Of a DNA stretch of 62,339 nt, positions 41,345-50,488 are shown piece after piece. Source of the stretch: an uncultured Lachnospiraceae bacterium (GTDB taxonomy: Bacteria; Bacillota; Clostridia; Lachnospirales; Lachnospiraceae); the NCBI GenBank assembly GCA_910584725.1, contig CAJUBE010000012.1, positions 1-62,339 of the forward strand, read 5' to 3'. Position 1 is the stretch's first letter. Each line of letters starts with the position of its first letter. The notes below the pieces were generated by a model. It had not been told where the DNA came from, made no database searches, and worked only from the letters and a program-made list of their open reading frames with translations. The position numbers were made by a program, and so were the translations under genes.

Positions 41345-42469
41345 TCACTCGTCATCCTTTGTCGCCTCAAAGCTGATGTTCAGATCCACATCGCCCTTGA
41401 TGCCCGAAACCTTCCCCTTGTTTGTGTACTGCCAGATCTTAAAGTCATAGGGAAAATAATACATATCGTCATAGTAAGCAAACCACTTGTCATACTCCTC
41501 CAGTTCCTCTATGTCAAGAAGCAGCATAAAGGTCTTTAAATTGCCGTAAATCATAGGCGTATAACCGGCCTCTTTGATCTTTTCACAAAAAGTAATACAG
41601 TATTTCGTCCGCTCCGCGCTGGTCAGATCATTCCCCCTCGCATTTGTGCTGGTCACCGCCTCCACGTCAATGACCACGGGATAGGTCACCTTGTAGGGGG
41701 CGATGGACTCGATCACGAACTCGGCCTCCTCCTCGGCCTCCTCCTCGCTCATGGCCTGGGTAAAAAAGTAAACGCCCACGTCAATATCGTTTTTCAGCGC
41801 ACCACTTATATTTGTCTCAAACGTTTCATCCTCCAAAATTTCCCCCTCGGTATAGCCCCGAATGCCCAGTCGGATAAAGGCGTAGTCCACTTCGTCTTCC
41901 GCCACTTCCTCCCAGTCGATTTTGTCCTGGTACCGGGAAACATCTATGCCTTTGCGGGAAGCCCGCTCCCCATCCACATAGTAGTGCATGACACCGTCAC
42001 CGTCCGCCTGAAAGGAATCCTGATCATATGTATTCTTGGCAAGTGCCTCCAGAATCGGGAAGAAATAATATCGCCCGGCATCAGCCACCACAACCTCATC
42101 CGGATAGAAATCTCTGAGCATCTCCGTGGTGCCCTGTCCTGAGGTCATAAAGCCCTTTATACGATCAAGAAATCCCTTTTCCACCTCTTCCCCGGTTTTT
42201 TCCTTCGCTTCCTCCACCGCGTTCTCAATCAGAGCGTCCACCTCCGCCTGAGTGTAGGCCGCCTCCTCTTTCAGACGGATAGCCTCCAGCTCGCTCATCA
42301 CCGCCGTGTTTTTCTGCTGGACTGCCCGATACTGGAACACCATGACCAGGCAGATCGTTACTGCCGTCAATGTGACGATACATAGGAGAATGGAGCCTGC
42401 GAGAATGCTGTTTTCACTTCTCCTTCGTTTCTTTTTGGACCGCTTCCCCTGCGAATGATTCTCCTGCAT
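41345..42469 (-). CDS. GH25 family lysozyme, membrane anchored
   Basis: The 374-residue protein has a very basic N-terminus (KRSKKKRRR), one membrane segment, a Glu/Lys-rich coiled region, then a GH25 muramidase domain. The domain has GIDVSRYQDKIDWEEV, AFIRLGIRGY, VGVYFFTQA, the catalytic VIDVEAV (Asp and Glu) and a closing IWQYT. It should cut the MurNAc-GlcNAc bond outside the membrane. The ATG at 42469 has AGGAGAG upstream. It follows the YitT gene by 29 nt. A short AGCGC/GCGCT hairpin followed by TTT after the stop (41305-41330) may be its terminator. Confidence 0.92.
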   Translation of the reverse strand: MQENHSQGKRSKKKRRRSENSILAGSILLCIVTLTAVTICLVMVFQYRAVQQKNTAVMSELEAIRLKEEAAYTQAEVDALIENAVEEAKEKTGEEVEKGFLDRIKGFMTSGQGTTEMLRDFYPDEVVVADAGRYYFFPILEALAKNTYDQDSFQADGDGVMHYYVDGERASRKGIDVSRYQDKIDWEEVAEDEVDYAFIRLGIRGYTEGEILEDETFETNISGALKNDIDVGVYFFTQAMSEEEAEEEAEFVIESIAPYKVTYPVVIDVEAVTSTNARGNDLTSAERTKYCITFCEKIKEAGYTPMIYGNLKTFMLLLDIEELEEYDKWFAYYDDMYYFPYDFKIWQYTNKGKVSGIKGDVDLNISFEATKDDE

Positions 42470-42498
42470 AAACTCTCCTCTTTTATATGCGCATGTCA

Positions 42499-43347
42499 CT
42501 ACACACGCTCACTAAAATAGCTTTTGTATCCTTCCCCGAACACCTCTGTCGCGCTTGTGATAATCATAAAGGAATTGGGATCCTCCTGCTTCACAATTTC
42601 CTCCGCTCTGGGCGATATCGGCTTTTTAACAACGCACATAATCACCCGCTTGTTATCTCCACTATATGCGCCCTGCCCTTTTATATATGTCACGCCGATA
42701 TCTAAGTCCGACAGGAGACGCCCCGCGATCTCCTCTGCCCTGCTGCTGATAATGTACAGAAGCTTCGCCTCATCCCTGCCATAGAGCACAATATCCATCA
42801 CTACAGAAGTGCAGATGGCGGAAATGGCCGCATACAGCGCAGCATTCAGATCCCGGAACACAATGCCCGAAAGAGTCACTACCAGCGCATCCGCGATAAA
42901 GAATATCTTGCCCGTCTTCAAATGCGGAAAATGAAGCCGCAGCGCCTTGACGATAATATCCATGCCGCCCGTGGTCGCCCCTGCCCGAAAAATCACGCCG
43001 ATGGAAACTGCCGTGAGGGTGCCTCCCACCAGCGCCGCCAGAAGAATGTCGTCCGTTGCCGCTCCATACGCTGCCAGCGCATTCGTAAAAACCGAAATTA
43101 GAGCCGTGGCATAAATCGTAGACAAAGTCAATCCGACACCGAATTTCCAAACTGCAAATATCAGAATCGGTATGTTGATCAGCATAATGAGCGTACCCGT
43201 GTTAACGGGAAGAATCCTGCTCAGAATTATGGCGATACCCGTCACGCCGCCCGGCGCCATATTGTTGGGATCTGTGAAGAGACTGACCCCGGCGGCATAC
43301 ACGAAGGCTGCTGCCGTTATAATAACATATTTCTTTACTTTTTGCAT
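42499..43347 (-). CDS. YitT family membrane protein
   Basis: The 282-residue protein has about five membrane segments (DUF161) and a C-terminal cytosolic DUF2179 domain (LLYIISSRAEEIAGRLLSDLDIGVTYIKGQGAYSG, then VMCVVKKPISPRAEEIVKQEDPNSFMII). The hallmark GGVTGIA is near residue 35. The function of the family is not established. It lies between ilvA and the GH25 gene. Confidence 0.92.
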   Translation of the reverse strand: MQKVKKYVIITAAAFVYAAGVSLFTDPNNMAPGGVTGIAIILSRILPVNTGTLIMLINIPILIFAVWKFGVGLTLSTIYATALISVFTNALAAYGAATDDILLAALVGGTLTAVSIGVIFRAGATTGGMDIIVKALRLHFPHLKTGKIFFIADALVVTLSGIVFRDLNAALYAAISAICTSVVMDIVLYGRDEAKLLYIISSRAEEIAGRLLSDLDIGVTYIKGQGAYSGDNKRVIMCVVKKPISPRAEEIVKQEDPNSFMIITSATEVFGEGYKSYFSERV

Positions 43348-43399
43348 GAATATGAATCCTTGTCCTTTTTCCTTTAGTCATATCCACTTTATAAAATAT

Positions 43400-44617
43400 T
43401 TACACGCTCGCCCGCACAAGCTTCGGCTGGTACCCATTGTCCTTAAGCGCTTTGATGATCTGGTTTTTGTGCTCGGTGCCATAGGCTTCCAGCGTAATCC
43501 GAAGCTCCACCGCCGCATTGCGGTTTATGGAGACGAACTGGTTGTGCTCCAGCTTGATGACATTGCCGCTCTGCTTCGCGATCACGTCAGACACCCGGGA
43601 AAGCTCGCCCGGCTTGTCCGGCAGAAGCACCGACACGGTAAAAATCCTATCCCGCAGCACAAGCCCCTGCTGTACCACGGAGGACATGGTGATCACATCC
43701 ATATTGCCACCGCTTAGGATGGAAACGACCTTTTTATGCTTCACATCCAGATGCTTTAATGCAGCCACTGTGAGAAGCCCGGAATTTTCCACCACCATCT
43801 TATGGTTTTCCACCATATCCAGAAAAGCCACCACCAACTCTTCGTCCTCCACGGTGATGATATCATCCAGATTTTTGCTCACATAGGGGAAAATCTTTTC
43901 ACCCGGCGTTTTCACCGCTGTGCCGTCCGCAATGGTGTTGACCTGCGCCATAGTCTGCACTTTTCCTGCCTTGATGGACGCCTGCATACATGCCGCGCCC
44001 GCGGGCTCCACGCCGATCACCTTGATTTTCGGATTCAGGAGCTTTGCCAGCGTGGACACACCTGTTGCAAGGCCACCGCCCCCAATCGGCACAAGGATAT
44101 AGTCCACCAGCGGAAGCTCTTTTATGATCTCCATGGCGATCGTTCCTTGTCCCGTCGCCACATCCAGATCGTCAAACGGATGCACAAACGTATAGCCGTT
44201 TTTCTCAGCCAGTTCCAGTGCATGGGCACATGCCTCATCGTACACATCACCGTGCAGAATCACTTCCGCGCCATAGCTCTTGGTGCGGTTGACTTTGATT
44301 AACGGGGTTGTGGTAGGCATCACAATCACCGCCTTCACCCCATAACATTTGGCTGCGTAGGCCACGCCCTGGGCATGGTTTCCCGCGGAAGCCGTAATCA
44401 ACCCTTTCGACCGCTCTTCCTCCGTGAGCGTGCTGATTTTATAGTAGGCGCCCCTGAGCTTATACGCACCTGTAAGCTGCATGTTCTCCGGTTTCAGATA
44501 AACCTTGTTTCCGGTCTGTGCACTGAAATAATCGCTGTACACAAGCTTTGTCTCCGAGGCGACCTCCTTCACAACCTCGTAGGCTTCTTCGAACTTGTCC
44601 AATGTCATTGCATCCAT
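43400..44617 (-). CDS. ilvA: Threonine ammonia-lyase
   Basis: The PLP enzyme deaminates threonine to 2-oxobutanoate. The 405-residue protein has the PLP lysine in TGAYKLRGAY (about Lys53), SAGNHAQGVA, the glycine-rich PIGGGGLATG, and a single C-terminal ACT domain (TVSVLLPDKPGELSRVSDVI, then LEHNQFVSI). A single ACT domain and this length fit the shorter, catabolic-like clostridial form rather than the 510-residue biosynthetic enzyme. The ATG at 44617 is chosen by AGGAGG at 9 nt; the open frame upstream is hairpin element F. Confidence 0.94.
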   Translation of the reverse strand: MDAMTLDKFEEAYEVVKEVASETKLVYSDYFSAQTGNKVYLKPENMQLTGAYKLRGAYYKISTLTEEERSKGLITASAGNHAQGVAYAAKCYGVKAVIVMPTTTPLIKVNRTKSYGAEVILHGDVYDEACAHALELAEKNGYTFVHPFDDLDVATGQGTIAMEIIKELPLVDYILVPIGGGGLATGVSTLAKLLNPKIKVIGVEPAGAACMQASIKAGKVQTMAQVNTIADGTAVKTPGEKIFPYVSKNLDDIITVEDEELVVAFLDMVENHKMVVENSGLLTVAALKHLDVKHKKVVSILSGGNMDVITMSSVVQQGLVLRDRIFTVSVLLPDKPGELSRVSDVIAKQSGNVIKLEHNQFVSINRNAAVELRITLEAYGTEHKNQIIKALKDNGYQPKLVRASV

Positions 44618-44651
44618 CCCTCTATGCCTCCTTACTGTTACTATTTTAGAC

Positions 44652-44815
44652 ATTCTCACTCTAACCGCCATGTCACAGCTTAGCTGTGACTCAAATCCGT
44701 GCGGAGAATGCCGTATTTCAGGCATTCTCCTGAGTGAAACGGAGTTGCGAAGCAACTCCTAGAACTTCTTAACGAAGCAGCCTCTGCTGCTGAGTTTTAG
44801 AAGTTCTTTTCACTC
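44652..44815 (-). repeat. Modular hairpin element, copy F (family 1)
   Basis: The first base is the last base of the ftsY stop codon TAG. The outer stem is GAGTGAAA / TTTCACTC and the inner stem AGAACTTCT / AGAAGTTCT. An optional GGAGTTGC/GCAACTCC hairpin is present, as in copy G. The GGAGAATGCC/GGCATTCTCC and TCACAGC/GCTGTGA hairpins follow. Confidence 0.87.
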
Positions 44816-45762
44816 TACTGCCCTTCCTCTTCCGCTTTCACATCGAAAAGCGCGTCCACAAACTGCTTCGCGTCAAATTTCTGCAAATCTTCTATGGATT
44901 CCCCCACACCGATATACTTCACCGGAATCTGCAATTCCGACTGGATTGCCACCGCAATGCCGCCCTTCGCCGTCCCGTCTAACTTCGTCAGGACAATGCC
45001 GGTCACATCCGCCACCTCGCCAAACTCCCGCGCCTGCTGCAAGGCGTTCTGTCCTGTGGTGCCGTCCAGAACTACCAGATTCTCCCGATGGGCGTCCGGG
45101 AACTCCCTGTCGATAATGCGGTTGATCTTTTTCAGTTCCTCCATCAGATTCTTTTTGTTGTGAAGCCGCCCCGCCGTATCGCATAAGAGAACATCTACAT
45201 TCCTAGCTTTCGCCGCGCTCACCGCGTCGAAAATCACACTGGCGGGATCCGCGCCCTCCGTGCCGCCGATCATGTCCACACCGGCTCGGGCCGCCCACTC
45301 GGAGAGCTGCTCTCCCGCCGCCGCGCGGAACGTATCCGCCGCCGCGATCAGCACCTTTTTTCCCTGTCCTTTGAGCTGCGCCGCGAGTTTACCCACTGTA
45401 GTCGTTTTCCCGACGCCGTTGACGCCGATCAGCATCACCACCGACCGCTCCTTCTCAAAATCGTAGGCGTTTTCCCCCACTTCCATCTGTTCCCGGATGC
45501 TGTCTATCAAGTGTTCCCTGCAGGCCGCAGGCTCCTTAATATGGTTCTCCTTCACCTGCTTTTTCAGCCGCTCCAGAATCTCCTCGGTGGCGTTCACACC
45601 GATATCGCCCATAATCAGAATCTCTTCCAGCTCCTCATAAAAATCGTCGTCGATATTGGAAAAGCCCCCGAATACAGAATCCATCCCATGTACGATATTG
45701 TCCCTCGTCTTGGTCAGGCCCGCTTTCAGCCTGCCGAAGAACCCTTTTTTTTCTTCGCCCAT
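44815..45762 (-). CDS. ftsY: SRP receptor FtsY
   Basis: The 315-residue GTPase docks Ffh-ribosome complexes at the membrane. It has the NG domains with GVNGVGKTTTVGKLA, ADTFRAAAGEQL, DTAGR and TKLDGTAKGG. The acidic A domain is short, as in many clostridia, beginning MGEEKKGFFGRLKAGL. The ATG at 45762 has GGAAAGG; a longer frame begins at TTG over the smc stop. Confidence 0.97.
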   Translation of the reverse strand: MGEEKKGFFGRLKAGLTKTRDNIVHGMDSVFGGFSNIDDDFYEELEEILIMGDIGVNATEEILERLKKQVKENHIKEPAACREHLIDSIREQMEVGENAYDFEKERSVVMLIGVNGVGKTTTVGKLAAQLKGQGKKVLIAAADTFRAAAGEQLSEWAARAGVDMIGGTEGADPASVIFDAVSAAKARNVDVLLCDTAGRLHNKKNLMEELKKINRIIDREFPDAHRENLVVLDGTTGQNALQQAREFGEVADVTGIVLTKLDGTAKGGIAVAIQSELQIPVKYIGVGESIEDLQKFDAKQFVDALFDVKAEEEGQ

Positions 45763-45780
45763 ATCTTTCCTTTCCACCAA

Positions 45781-48700
45781 TTAATCGTCGAGCTCTTTAT
45801 CAATCAGATTAACGCTCACCAGCGTGGAAACCCCCTTCTCCTGCATGGTGATGCCGTAGAGCCTGTCCGCCTTCTCCATGGTGCCGCGCCTGTGCGTGAT
45901 CACGATAAACTGCGTGTTTTTCGTCAGCTTGTGCAGATACTTGGCAAACCGCGTCACGTTATTCTCGTCCAGAGCCGCCTCGATCTCGTCCAGCAGACAG
46001 AAGGGCGAGGGTTTCAGATTCTGAATCGCAAAGAGCAGGCAGATCGCCGTCAGGGACTTCTCTCCGCCGGACATCTGCATCATGTTGACCAGCTTCTTCC
46101 CGGGCGGCTGGGCAATCACCAGAATGCCCGCCTCCAGCACGTCCTCGTCCTCAATCAGCTCAAGGGAACCCTTGCCGCCGCCGAACAGTTCTTTAAACAC
46201 TTTGTCAAACTCCCGGTTGATCTGGGCAAACTTTTCGTTAAACTGTTTTCGCATGGAGGTGTCCAGCTCCTCAATTATGCCGAGCAGCGTTTTCTCCGCC
46301 TCCACCAGATCGTCATGCTGGGTCTTTAAGAAGGTATACCGTTCCATCAGATTCCGGTAGTCCTCGATGGCGTTTACATTTACATCCCCAAGCTTTCTGA
46401 TCGCGTCTTTCAGATTTCCAATCTCCCGCTTCATGGCCGGCAGATCGGTCATCTCTTCGTTCTTTAACCCTTCCGCGTCGGAGAGGGTGATCTCATACTC
46501 GTCCCACATATAATTGATCTGGGACTCGATGGATTCCTCCATCCGCTCCTTCTGCGCATTCAAACGATATACTTCCTTGTCCAGCGCCGTCATGCGCTGG
46601 GAGAGTTCCTCTCTCGTACCAAAGAAATTTTTCTGCTTCCCGGAAAGCTCCTCCTTCGTCTCCACGTCCTCTTTCAGTTTGACCTCTGCCTCCGTCTGGG
46701 CCGTATGAGAAGCCGCAATGGTTCTCTCGATCTCAAGGATGTTCTCCTTCTTGCGCTCCACTTCCTCTTTGCCAAGGTGCAGACCTTCCTTCACCTCGGT
46801 AAGCTCCACCTGGAAGCGTTCCCGCTCCCCGTCCACACGCTCCAGATTCTGCCGTCTGAAATCAGCGTTCTGACGCATTTTTTCCACTTCCACATCCCAC
46901 TCAGCCATCTGGGCCGACTGCTCGGATTCGAGAGCACGCTTTTCCTCAAGCTGCGTCTGGAACTCGCTAATCTGCGCTTCCACACTCTTTTCTAACGCCT
47001 CGGAATCAGCCAGCTCTTTCGCCGCCTCCTCCTTGCCCGCACGGATCTCGCCGATCTGGGTCTCAATATCCTGCTCCTCGGTCTTTAACTCACCAAAACC
47101 CTCCGTGGTCTCGCTCTTCTTCTCCTCCGCCTGCATCACACTCATTCTGGCGGTATTCTGCTCAATGAATTTGCGCTGAATCTGTCCCTTGACATCCTCG
47201 ATCTCGAGACGCAGCTTGTTACGGCCCCGTTTTGTCTCCTCGATTTCATTTAATATCTGATCGATCTCCTTCACATACTGCTTGACCTTCTTCTCCAGCT
47301 CCTCCATCTCCCTGCGCCTGCCGAGCAGATTGGAGTTGTTCTTGAACGCGCCGCCGCTGATGGCGCCGCCGGGCACGAGAAGCTCGCCCTCCAGCGTGAC
47401 CATGCGGATGCCGTAGTCAAACTTCCTGGCGATCTTAACCGCATTGTCCACATTATCTACTACCATAATGCGCCCCAGCATCGCCTTGGCCACATTTTTA
47501 TACTTTTTCTCAATCTTGACAAGCGCATCCGCCATCCCGACTACGCCCGGCTCCTTCAGCGCCTCCGAATTTTTAAACTCCTGCGGATGGGTAATACTCG
47601 TAAGGGGCAGAAAAGTGGCGCGCCCGGCTCTTGCTTTTTTTAGGAAACCAATCATCCGTTTGGCCGTCTCCTCATCCTCCGTCACAATATTCTGGATATT
47701 GCCGCCGAGAGCCGTCTCTATAGCCGTCTCGTACTTCGCTTCCGCCTGAATGATATCCGCCACAACGCCGATGATACCCTTCTCGGTATCCTTTTTCTCC
47801 ATGACGGCCTTGACGCTGCCGCCGTAGCCCTCGTAGCGCTCCGTCAAGTTGGAGAGCGCCTCCAGCTTGGATTTCTGCTGGTGGTAGAGCACCTGCGTGT
47901 CCCTGAGCTTCTGGTCTTTTCCTGCCAGCTCGTCCCGCACACCGGCAAGCCGCTCCTCCATCAGTTCCTGCTGTTCTGTCAGCTCCTTGATCGAGGCGGT
48001 TATGGCTTCAAATTCCTCCTCCAGCTTTTTGATCGTCTCCGTCTGTTCCGCCTCGTCGGACTTGGCGCGAAGCAATCGGGAATTTAACTCCGCCTTTCGG
48101 ATGTTCACCTGCTCCAGCATAGTATCAAAACGCCCCAGCCTGGATTTGATCGTAGCCCGATTGTTTAACGCCTCTATAATGGTATTCTTTCCGCTTTCAA
48201 TATGATTATTTAAGGTTTCTATCTCGCTTTGGGTTTTTTCCAAAAGCTCTCTGGCCTGCGTCCGCTCCTCCTCCAGAACCGTCAGCTTTTCGTCGATCTC
48301 CCGTTTCTGTGCAAGAATGGCTTCCCTCTCTTTGTCCCGCTCCGACAGCTGTTCGCTGATACTGTTGATACGAGTCTGCAGATGCTCCTCATTGCCTTCC
48401 GCAGAGTGAATCTGTTCCTTTAAGACGTTGATTTCACCCTCCAGCTTGGAGCGCATCACGCCCGTGTCCGTGAGCGTTGCCCTGGCCGCCTCAATCTCCG
48501 CATCCAGCTGTTCGATGCGGTTCTGAATCCGCTCATACTCTTCCTTTGTGGACTCATACCGATCCGTGGTCTCCTGCAGATCGCCGGAAGCGATACGGAG
48601 CTTTTCGTCCACATCCTTAAGCTGCTCCGTGATCCGCACGTTTTCCAGCAGGAAAACATTGACGTCAAGGGTCTTTAATTCCTCTTTTCTGCGAAGATAT

Positions 48701-49341
48701 ATCCTTGCCTTCTCCGCCTGCTTTTCAAGCGGCCCCGTCTGCTTCTCCAGCTCCGCCAGAATATCATTCACGCGCACTAAATTCTGCTTTTCCGCCTCCA
48801 GCTTTTTCTGCGCCGCATACTTTCTTCTCTTGAATTTCACAATACCGGCCGCCTCATCGAAAAGCTCTCTGCGCTCCTCCGGCTTACCGCTCAAAATTTT
48901 GTCAATCTGGCCCTGCCCGATAATGGAGTAGCCCTCCTTGCCGATACCGGTATCGTAGAACAGTTCGTTGACGTCCTTCAAGCGACAGGGCGTACCGTTC
49001 AACATATACTCGCTCTCTCCTGAACGGTACAGCCTTCTTGAAACCGTCACCTCGTCAAAATCAATGGGAAGCTGGTGGTCGGAATTGTCCAATGTAATCG
49101 CCACATAAGCATAGCCCAAGGGCTTTCTCATCTCCGTTCCCGAAAAAATCACATCCTGCATGGACACGCCGCGAAGCTGTTTGATACGCTGTTCTCCCAG
49201 CACCCACCTGACCGCGTCGGCCACATTGCTCTTCCCGGAGCCGTTCGGCCCCACGATCCCCGTGATGCCGTTGTGGAATTTGAAATTTATCTTATTTGCA
49301 AAGGATTTAAACCCGTGTACCTCTATACTCTTTAAATACAT
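45781..49341 (-). CDS. smc: Chromosome segregation ATPase SMC
   Basis: The 1186-residue protein has the full SMC plan: N-terminal Walker A GPNGSGKSNVADAVRWV, a coiled-coil arm, a hinge at about residues 520-640 (EGYGGSVKAVM, then GGAISGG), the returning coiled coil, and C-terminal signature MSGGEKSLTAICLL with Walker B PFCLLDEIEAALD. It organises and segregates the chromosome with ScpA and ScpB, not seen here. It lies 3 nt after rnc. Confidence 0.98.
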   Translation of the reverse strand: MYLKSIEVHGFKSFANKINFKFHNGITGIVGPNGSGKSNVADAVRWVLGEQRIKQLRGVSMQDVIFSGTEMRKPLGYAYVAITLDNSDHQLPIDFDEVTVSRRLYRSGESEYMLNGTPCRLKDVNELFYDTGIGKEGYSIIGQGQIDKILSGKPEERRELFDEAAGIVKFKRRKYAAQKKLEAEKQNLVRVNDILAELEKQTGPLEKQAEKARIYLRRKEELKTLDVNVFLLENVRITEQLKDVDEKLRIASGDLQETTDRYESTKEEYERIQNRIEQLDAEIEAARATLTDTGVMRSKLEGEINVLKEQIHSAEGNEEHLQTRINSISEQLSERDKEREAILAQKREIDEKLTVLEEERTQARELLEKTQSEIETLNNHIESGKNTIIEALNNRATIKSRLGRFDTMLEQVNIRKAELNSRLLRAKSDEAEQTETIKKLEEEFEAITASIKELTEQQELMEERLAGVRDELAGKDQKLRDTQVLYHQQKSKLEALSNLTERYEGYGGSVKAVMEKKDTEKGIIGVVADIIQAEAKYETAIETALGGNIQNIVTEDEETAKRMIGFLKKARAGRATFLPLTSITHPQEFKNSEALKEPGVVGMADALVKIEKKYKNVAKAMLGRIMVVDNVDNAVKIARKFDYGIRMVTLEGELLVPGGAISGGAFKNNSNLLGRRREMEELEKKVKQYVKEIDQILNEIEETKRGRNKLRLEIEDVKGQIQRKFIEQNTARMSVMQAEEKKSETTEGFGELKTEEQDIETQIGEIRAGKEEAAKELADSEALEKSVEAQISEFQTQLEEKRALESEQSAQMAEWDVEVEKMRQNADFRRQNLERVDGERERFQVELTEVKEGLHLGKEEVERKKENILEIERTIAASHTAQTEAEVKLKEDVETKEELSGKQKNFFGTREELSQRMTALDKEVYRLNAQKERMEESIESQINYMWDEYEITLSDAEGLKNEEMTDLPAMKREIGNLKDAIRKLGDVNVNAIEDYRNLMERYTFLKTQHDDLVEAEKTLLGIIEELDTSMRKQFNEKFAQINREFDKVFKELFGGGKGSLELIEDEDVLEAGILVIAQPPGKKLVNMMQMSGGEKSLTAICLLFAIQNLKPSPFCLLDEIEAALDENNVTRFAKYLHKLTKNTQFIVITHRRGTMEKADRLYGITMQEKGVSTLVSVNLIDKELDD

Positions 49342-49344
49342 ATA

Positions 49345-50058
49345 TTACCTTTCTTTTCTCGCCAGAAGGGCCTGATACGCCGCCTGCTGCTGTGCCGCCT
49401 TCTTGGAATGGCCGGTTCCCCATCCCACTTTTTTCTCTCCCACATAAGCCTCCACCTCGAAGGTTTTATCGTGCTGCGGCCCCTCCTCTTTCACGAGTTC
49501 GTAATGAAGCGCGCCCTCGTTGCCCTGCTGTACGCACTCCTGCAGAATCGTCTTGGCATCATAGAAAAGCTGTTTGTGCTCTAAATCTGAAAGAATAAAT
49601 CGGTGGATAAACGCCGAGGCTTCCTCAAGTCCCCCGTCCAGATAGATCGCGCCGATCACCGCCTCCATCACGTCGGAAACAATGGAGTCCCGGTTCCTTC
49701 CCCCGGTTGCCTCCTCTCCCTTTCCGAGCAGTATATACTGTTCCAGAGAAAAATCCCTCGCACAGAAAGCGAGCGCCGGCTCGCACACCATGGAGGCACG
49801 CATCTTCGTCAATTCCCCCTCCGGCGTGTTTTCCCGCTCCCTGAAAAGGAAATCGCTGCTCACAAGCTCCAATACCGCGTCCCCCAAAAACTCCAACCGC
49901 TCATAATCTTCAAATTTATTGATCTTCATCTCATTGGCATAGGAACTGTGAGTGAGCGCCTGGCGCAGCAGTGTCTTATCCCGAAAATGATATGCAATTT
50001 TTTCTTCCAACCCGCCAAACGCTTCATCCGTCATACAAACGTCCATGCCCTTTCTCAT
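49345..50058 (-). CDS. rnc: Ribonuclease III
   Basis: The 237-residue enzyme cuts double-stranded RNA in rRNA precursors and mRNAs. It has the signature FEDYERLEFLGDAVLEL, the second acidic cluster SDVMEAVIGAIYLDGG, and a C-terminal dsRNA-binding domain (YDAKTILQECVQQ, then GWGTGHSKKAAQQQAA). The start is uncertain: ATGs at 50058, 50046 and 50037 are all in frame and none has an ideal ribosome site, perhaps because element G has inserted just upstream. Confidence 0.96.
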   Translation of the reverse strand: MRKGMDVCMTDEAFGGLEEKIAYHFRDKTLLRQALTHSSYANEMKINKFEDYERLEFLGDAVLELVSSDFLFRERENTPEGELTKMRASMVCEPALAFCARDFSLEQYILLGKGEEATGGRNRDSIVSDVMEAVIGAIYLDGGLEEASAFIHRFILSDLEHKQLFYDAKTILQECVQQGNEGALHYELVKEEGPQHDKTFEVEAYVGEKKVGWGTGHSKKAAQQQAAYQALLARKER

Positions 50059-50059
50059 A

Positions 50060-50180
50060 ATTCATACGGAGAATGCCGCTTTTTAGGCATTCTCCAGCGT
50101 GAGACGGAGTTGCAAAGCAACTCCTAGAACTTCTTCGCGAAGCAGCCTTTGCTGCGAGTGATTAGAAGTTCTTCTCACGC
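50060..50180 (-). repeat. Modular hairpin element, truncated copy G (family 1)
   Basis: The outer stem is GCGTGAGA / TCTCACGC, the inner stem AGAACTTCT / AGAAGTTCT, with the optional GGAGTTGC/GCAACTCC hairpin and the GGAGAATGCC/GGCATTCTCC hairpin. The TCACAGC hairpin and the far end are absent; the sequence stops at the rnc start. Confidence 0.82.
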
Positions 50181-50185
50181 ATGGA

Positions 50186-50217
50186 AAAGCCCCTTCCTCA
50201 TCAGAAAGGGCCCGCCG
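50186..50217 (-). terminator. Terminator after acpP
   Basis: On the minus strand a GCCCTTTC / GGAAGGGGC hairpin is followed by TTTT, right after the acpP stop and before element G. Confidence 0.65.
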
Positions 50218-50218
50218 C

Positions 50219-50449
50219 TTACTCCCTGCTGCTCTTGATCAGTTCAACCGCCTCACCCACAGTAGTGATGCGTTCGGCTTTTTCAGCCGGTATTTCAATC
50301 TGAAAGGCATCCTCAATTCCCATGATAATCTGGTAAACGTCCAGAGAATCTGCTCCCAGATCCTCCAGAAAGGTCGTCTCTTCCGTGATTTCCTTAGGAT
50401 CCACGCTTAAAATCCCTGCTATCACTTCCCGTAATTTATCAAGCTCCAT
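50219..50449 (-). CDS. acpP: Acyl carrier protein
   Basis: The 76-residue acidic protein carries fatty acyl chains on phosphopantetheine attached to the Ser of the GADSLD motif (about residue 37). The start is the ATG at 50449 with GAGGT upstream. It follows plsX by 39 nt, the conserved fatty acid/phospholipid arrangement. Confidence 0.97.
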   Translation of the reverse strand: MELDKLREVIAGILSVDPKEITEETTFLEDLGADSLDVYQIIMGIEDAFQIEIPAEKAERITTVGEAVELIKSSRE

Positions 50450-50488
50450 CGTCAAACATACCTCTCCGCTTTCGGTATCTTATCGTTT

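Noticed and set aside
44617..44755. A longer N-terminus for ilvA
   Set aside because: The extra codons are the translated hairpin element F; AGGAGG and the conserved start support 44617.
2350..50180. Treating the hairpin family as a CRISPR array
   Set aside because: Copies are single or in one tandem pair, about 150 nt long, kilobases apart, and without spacers.
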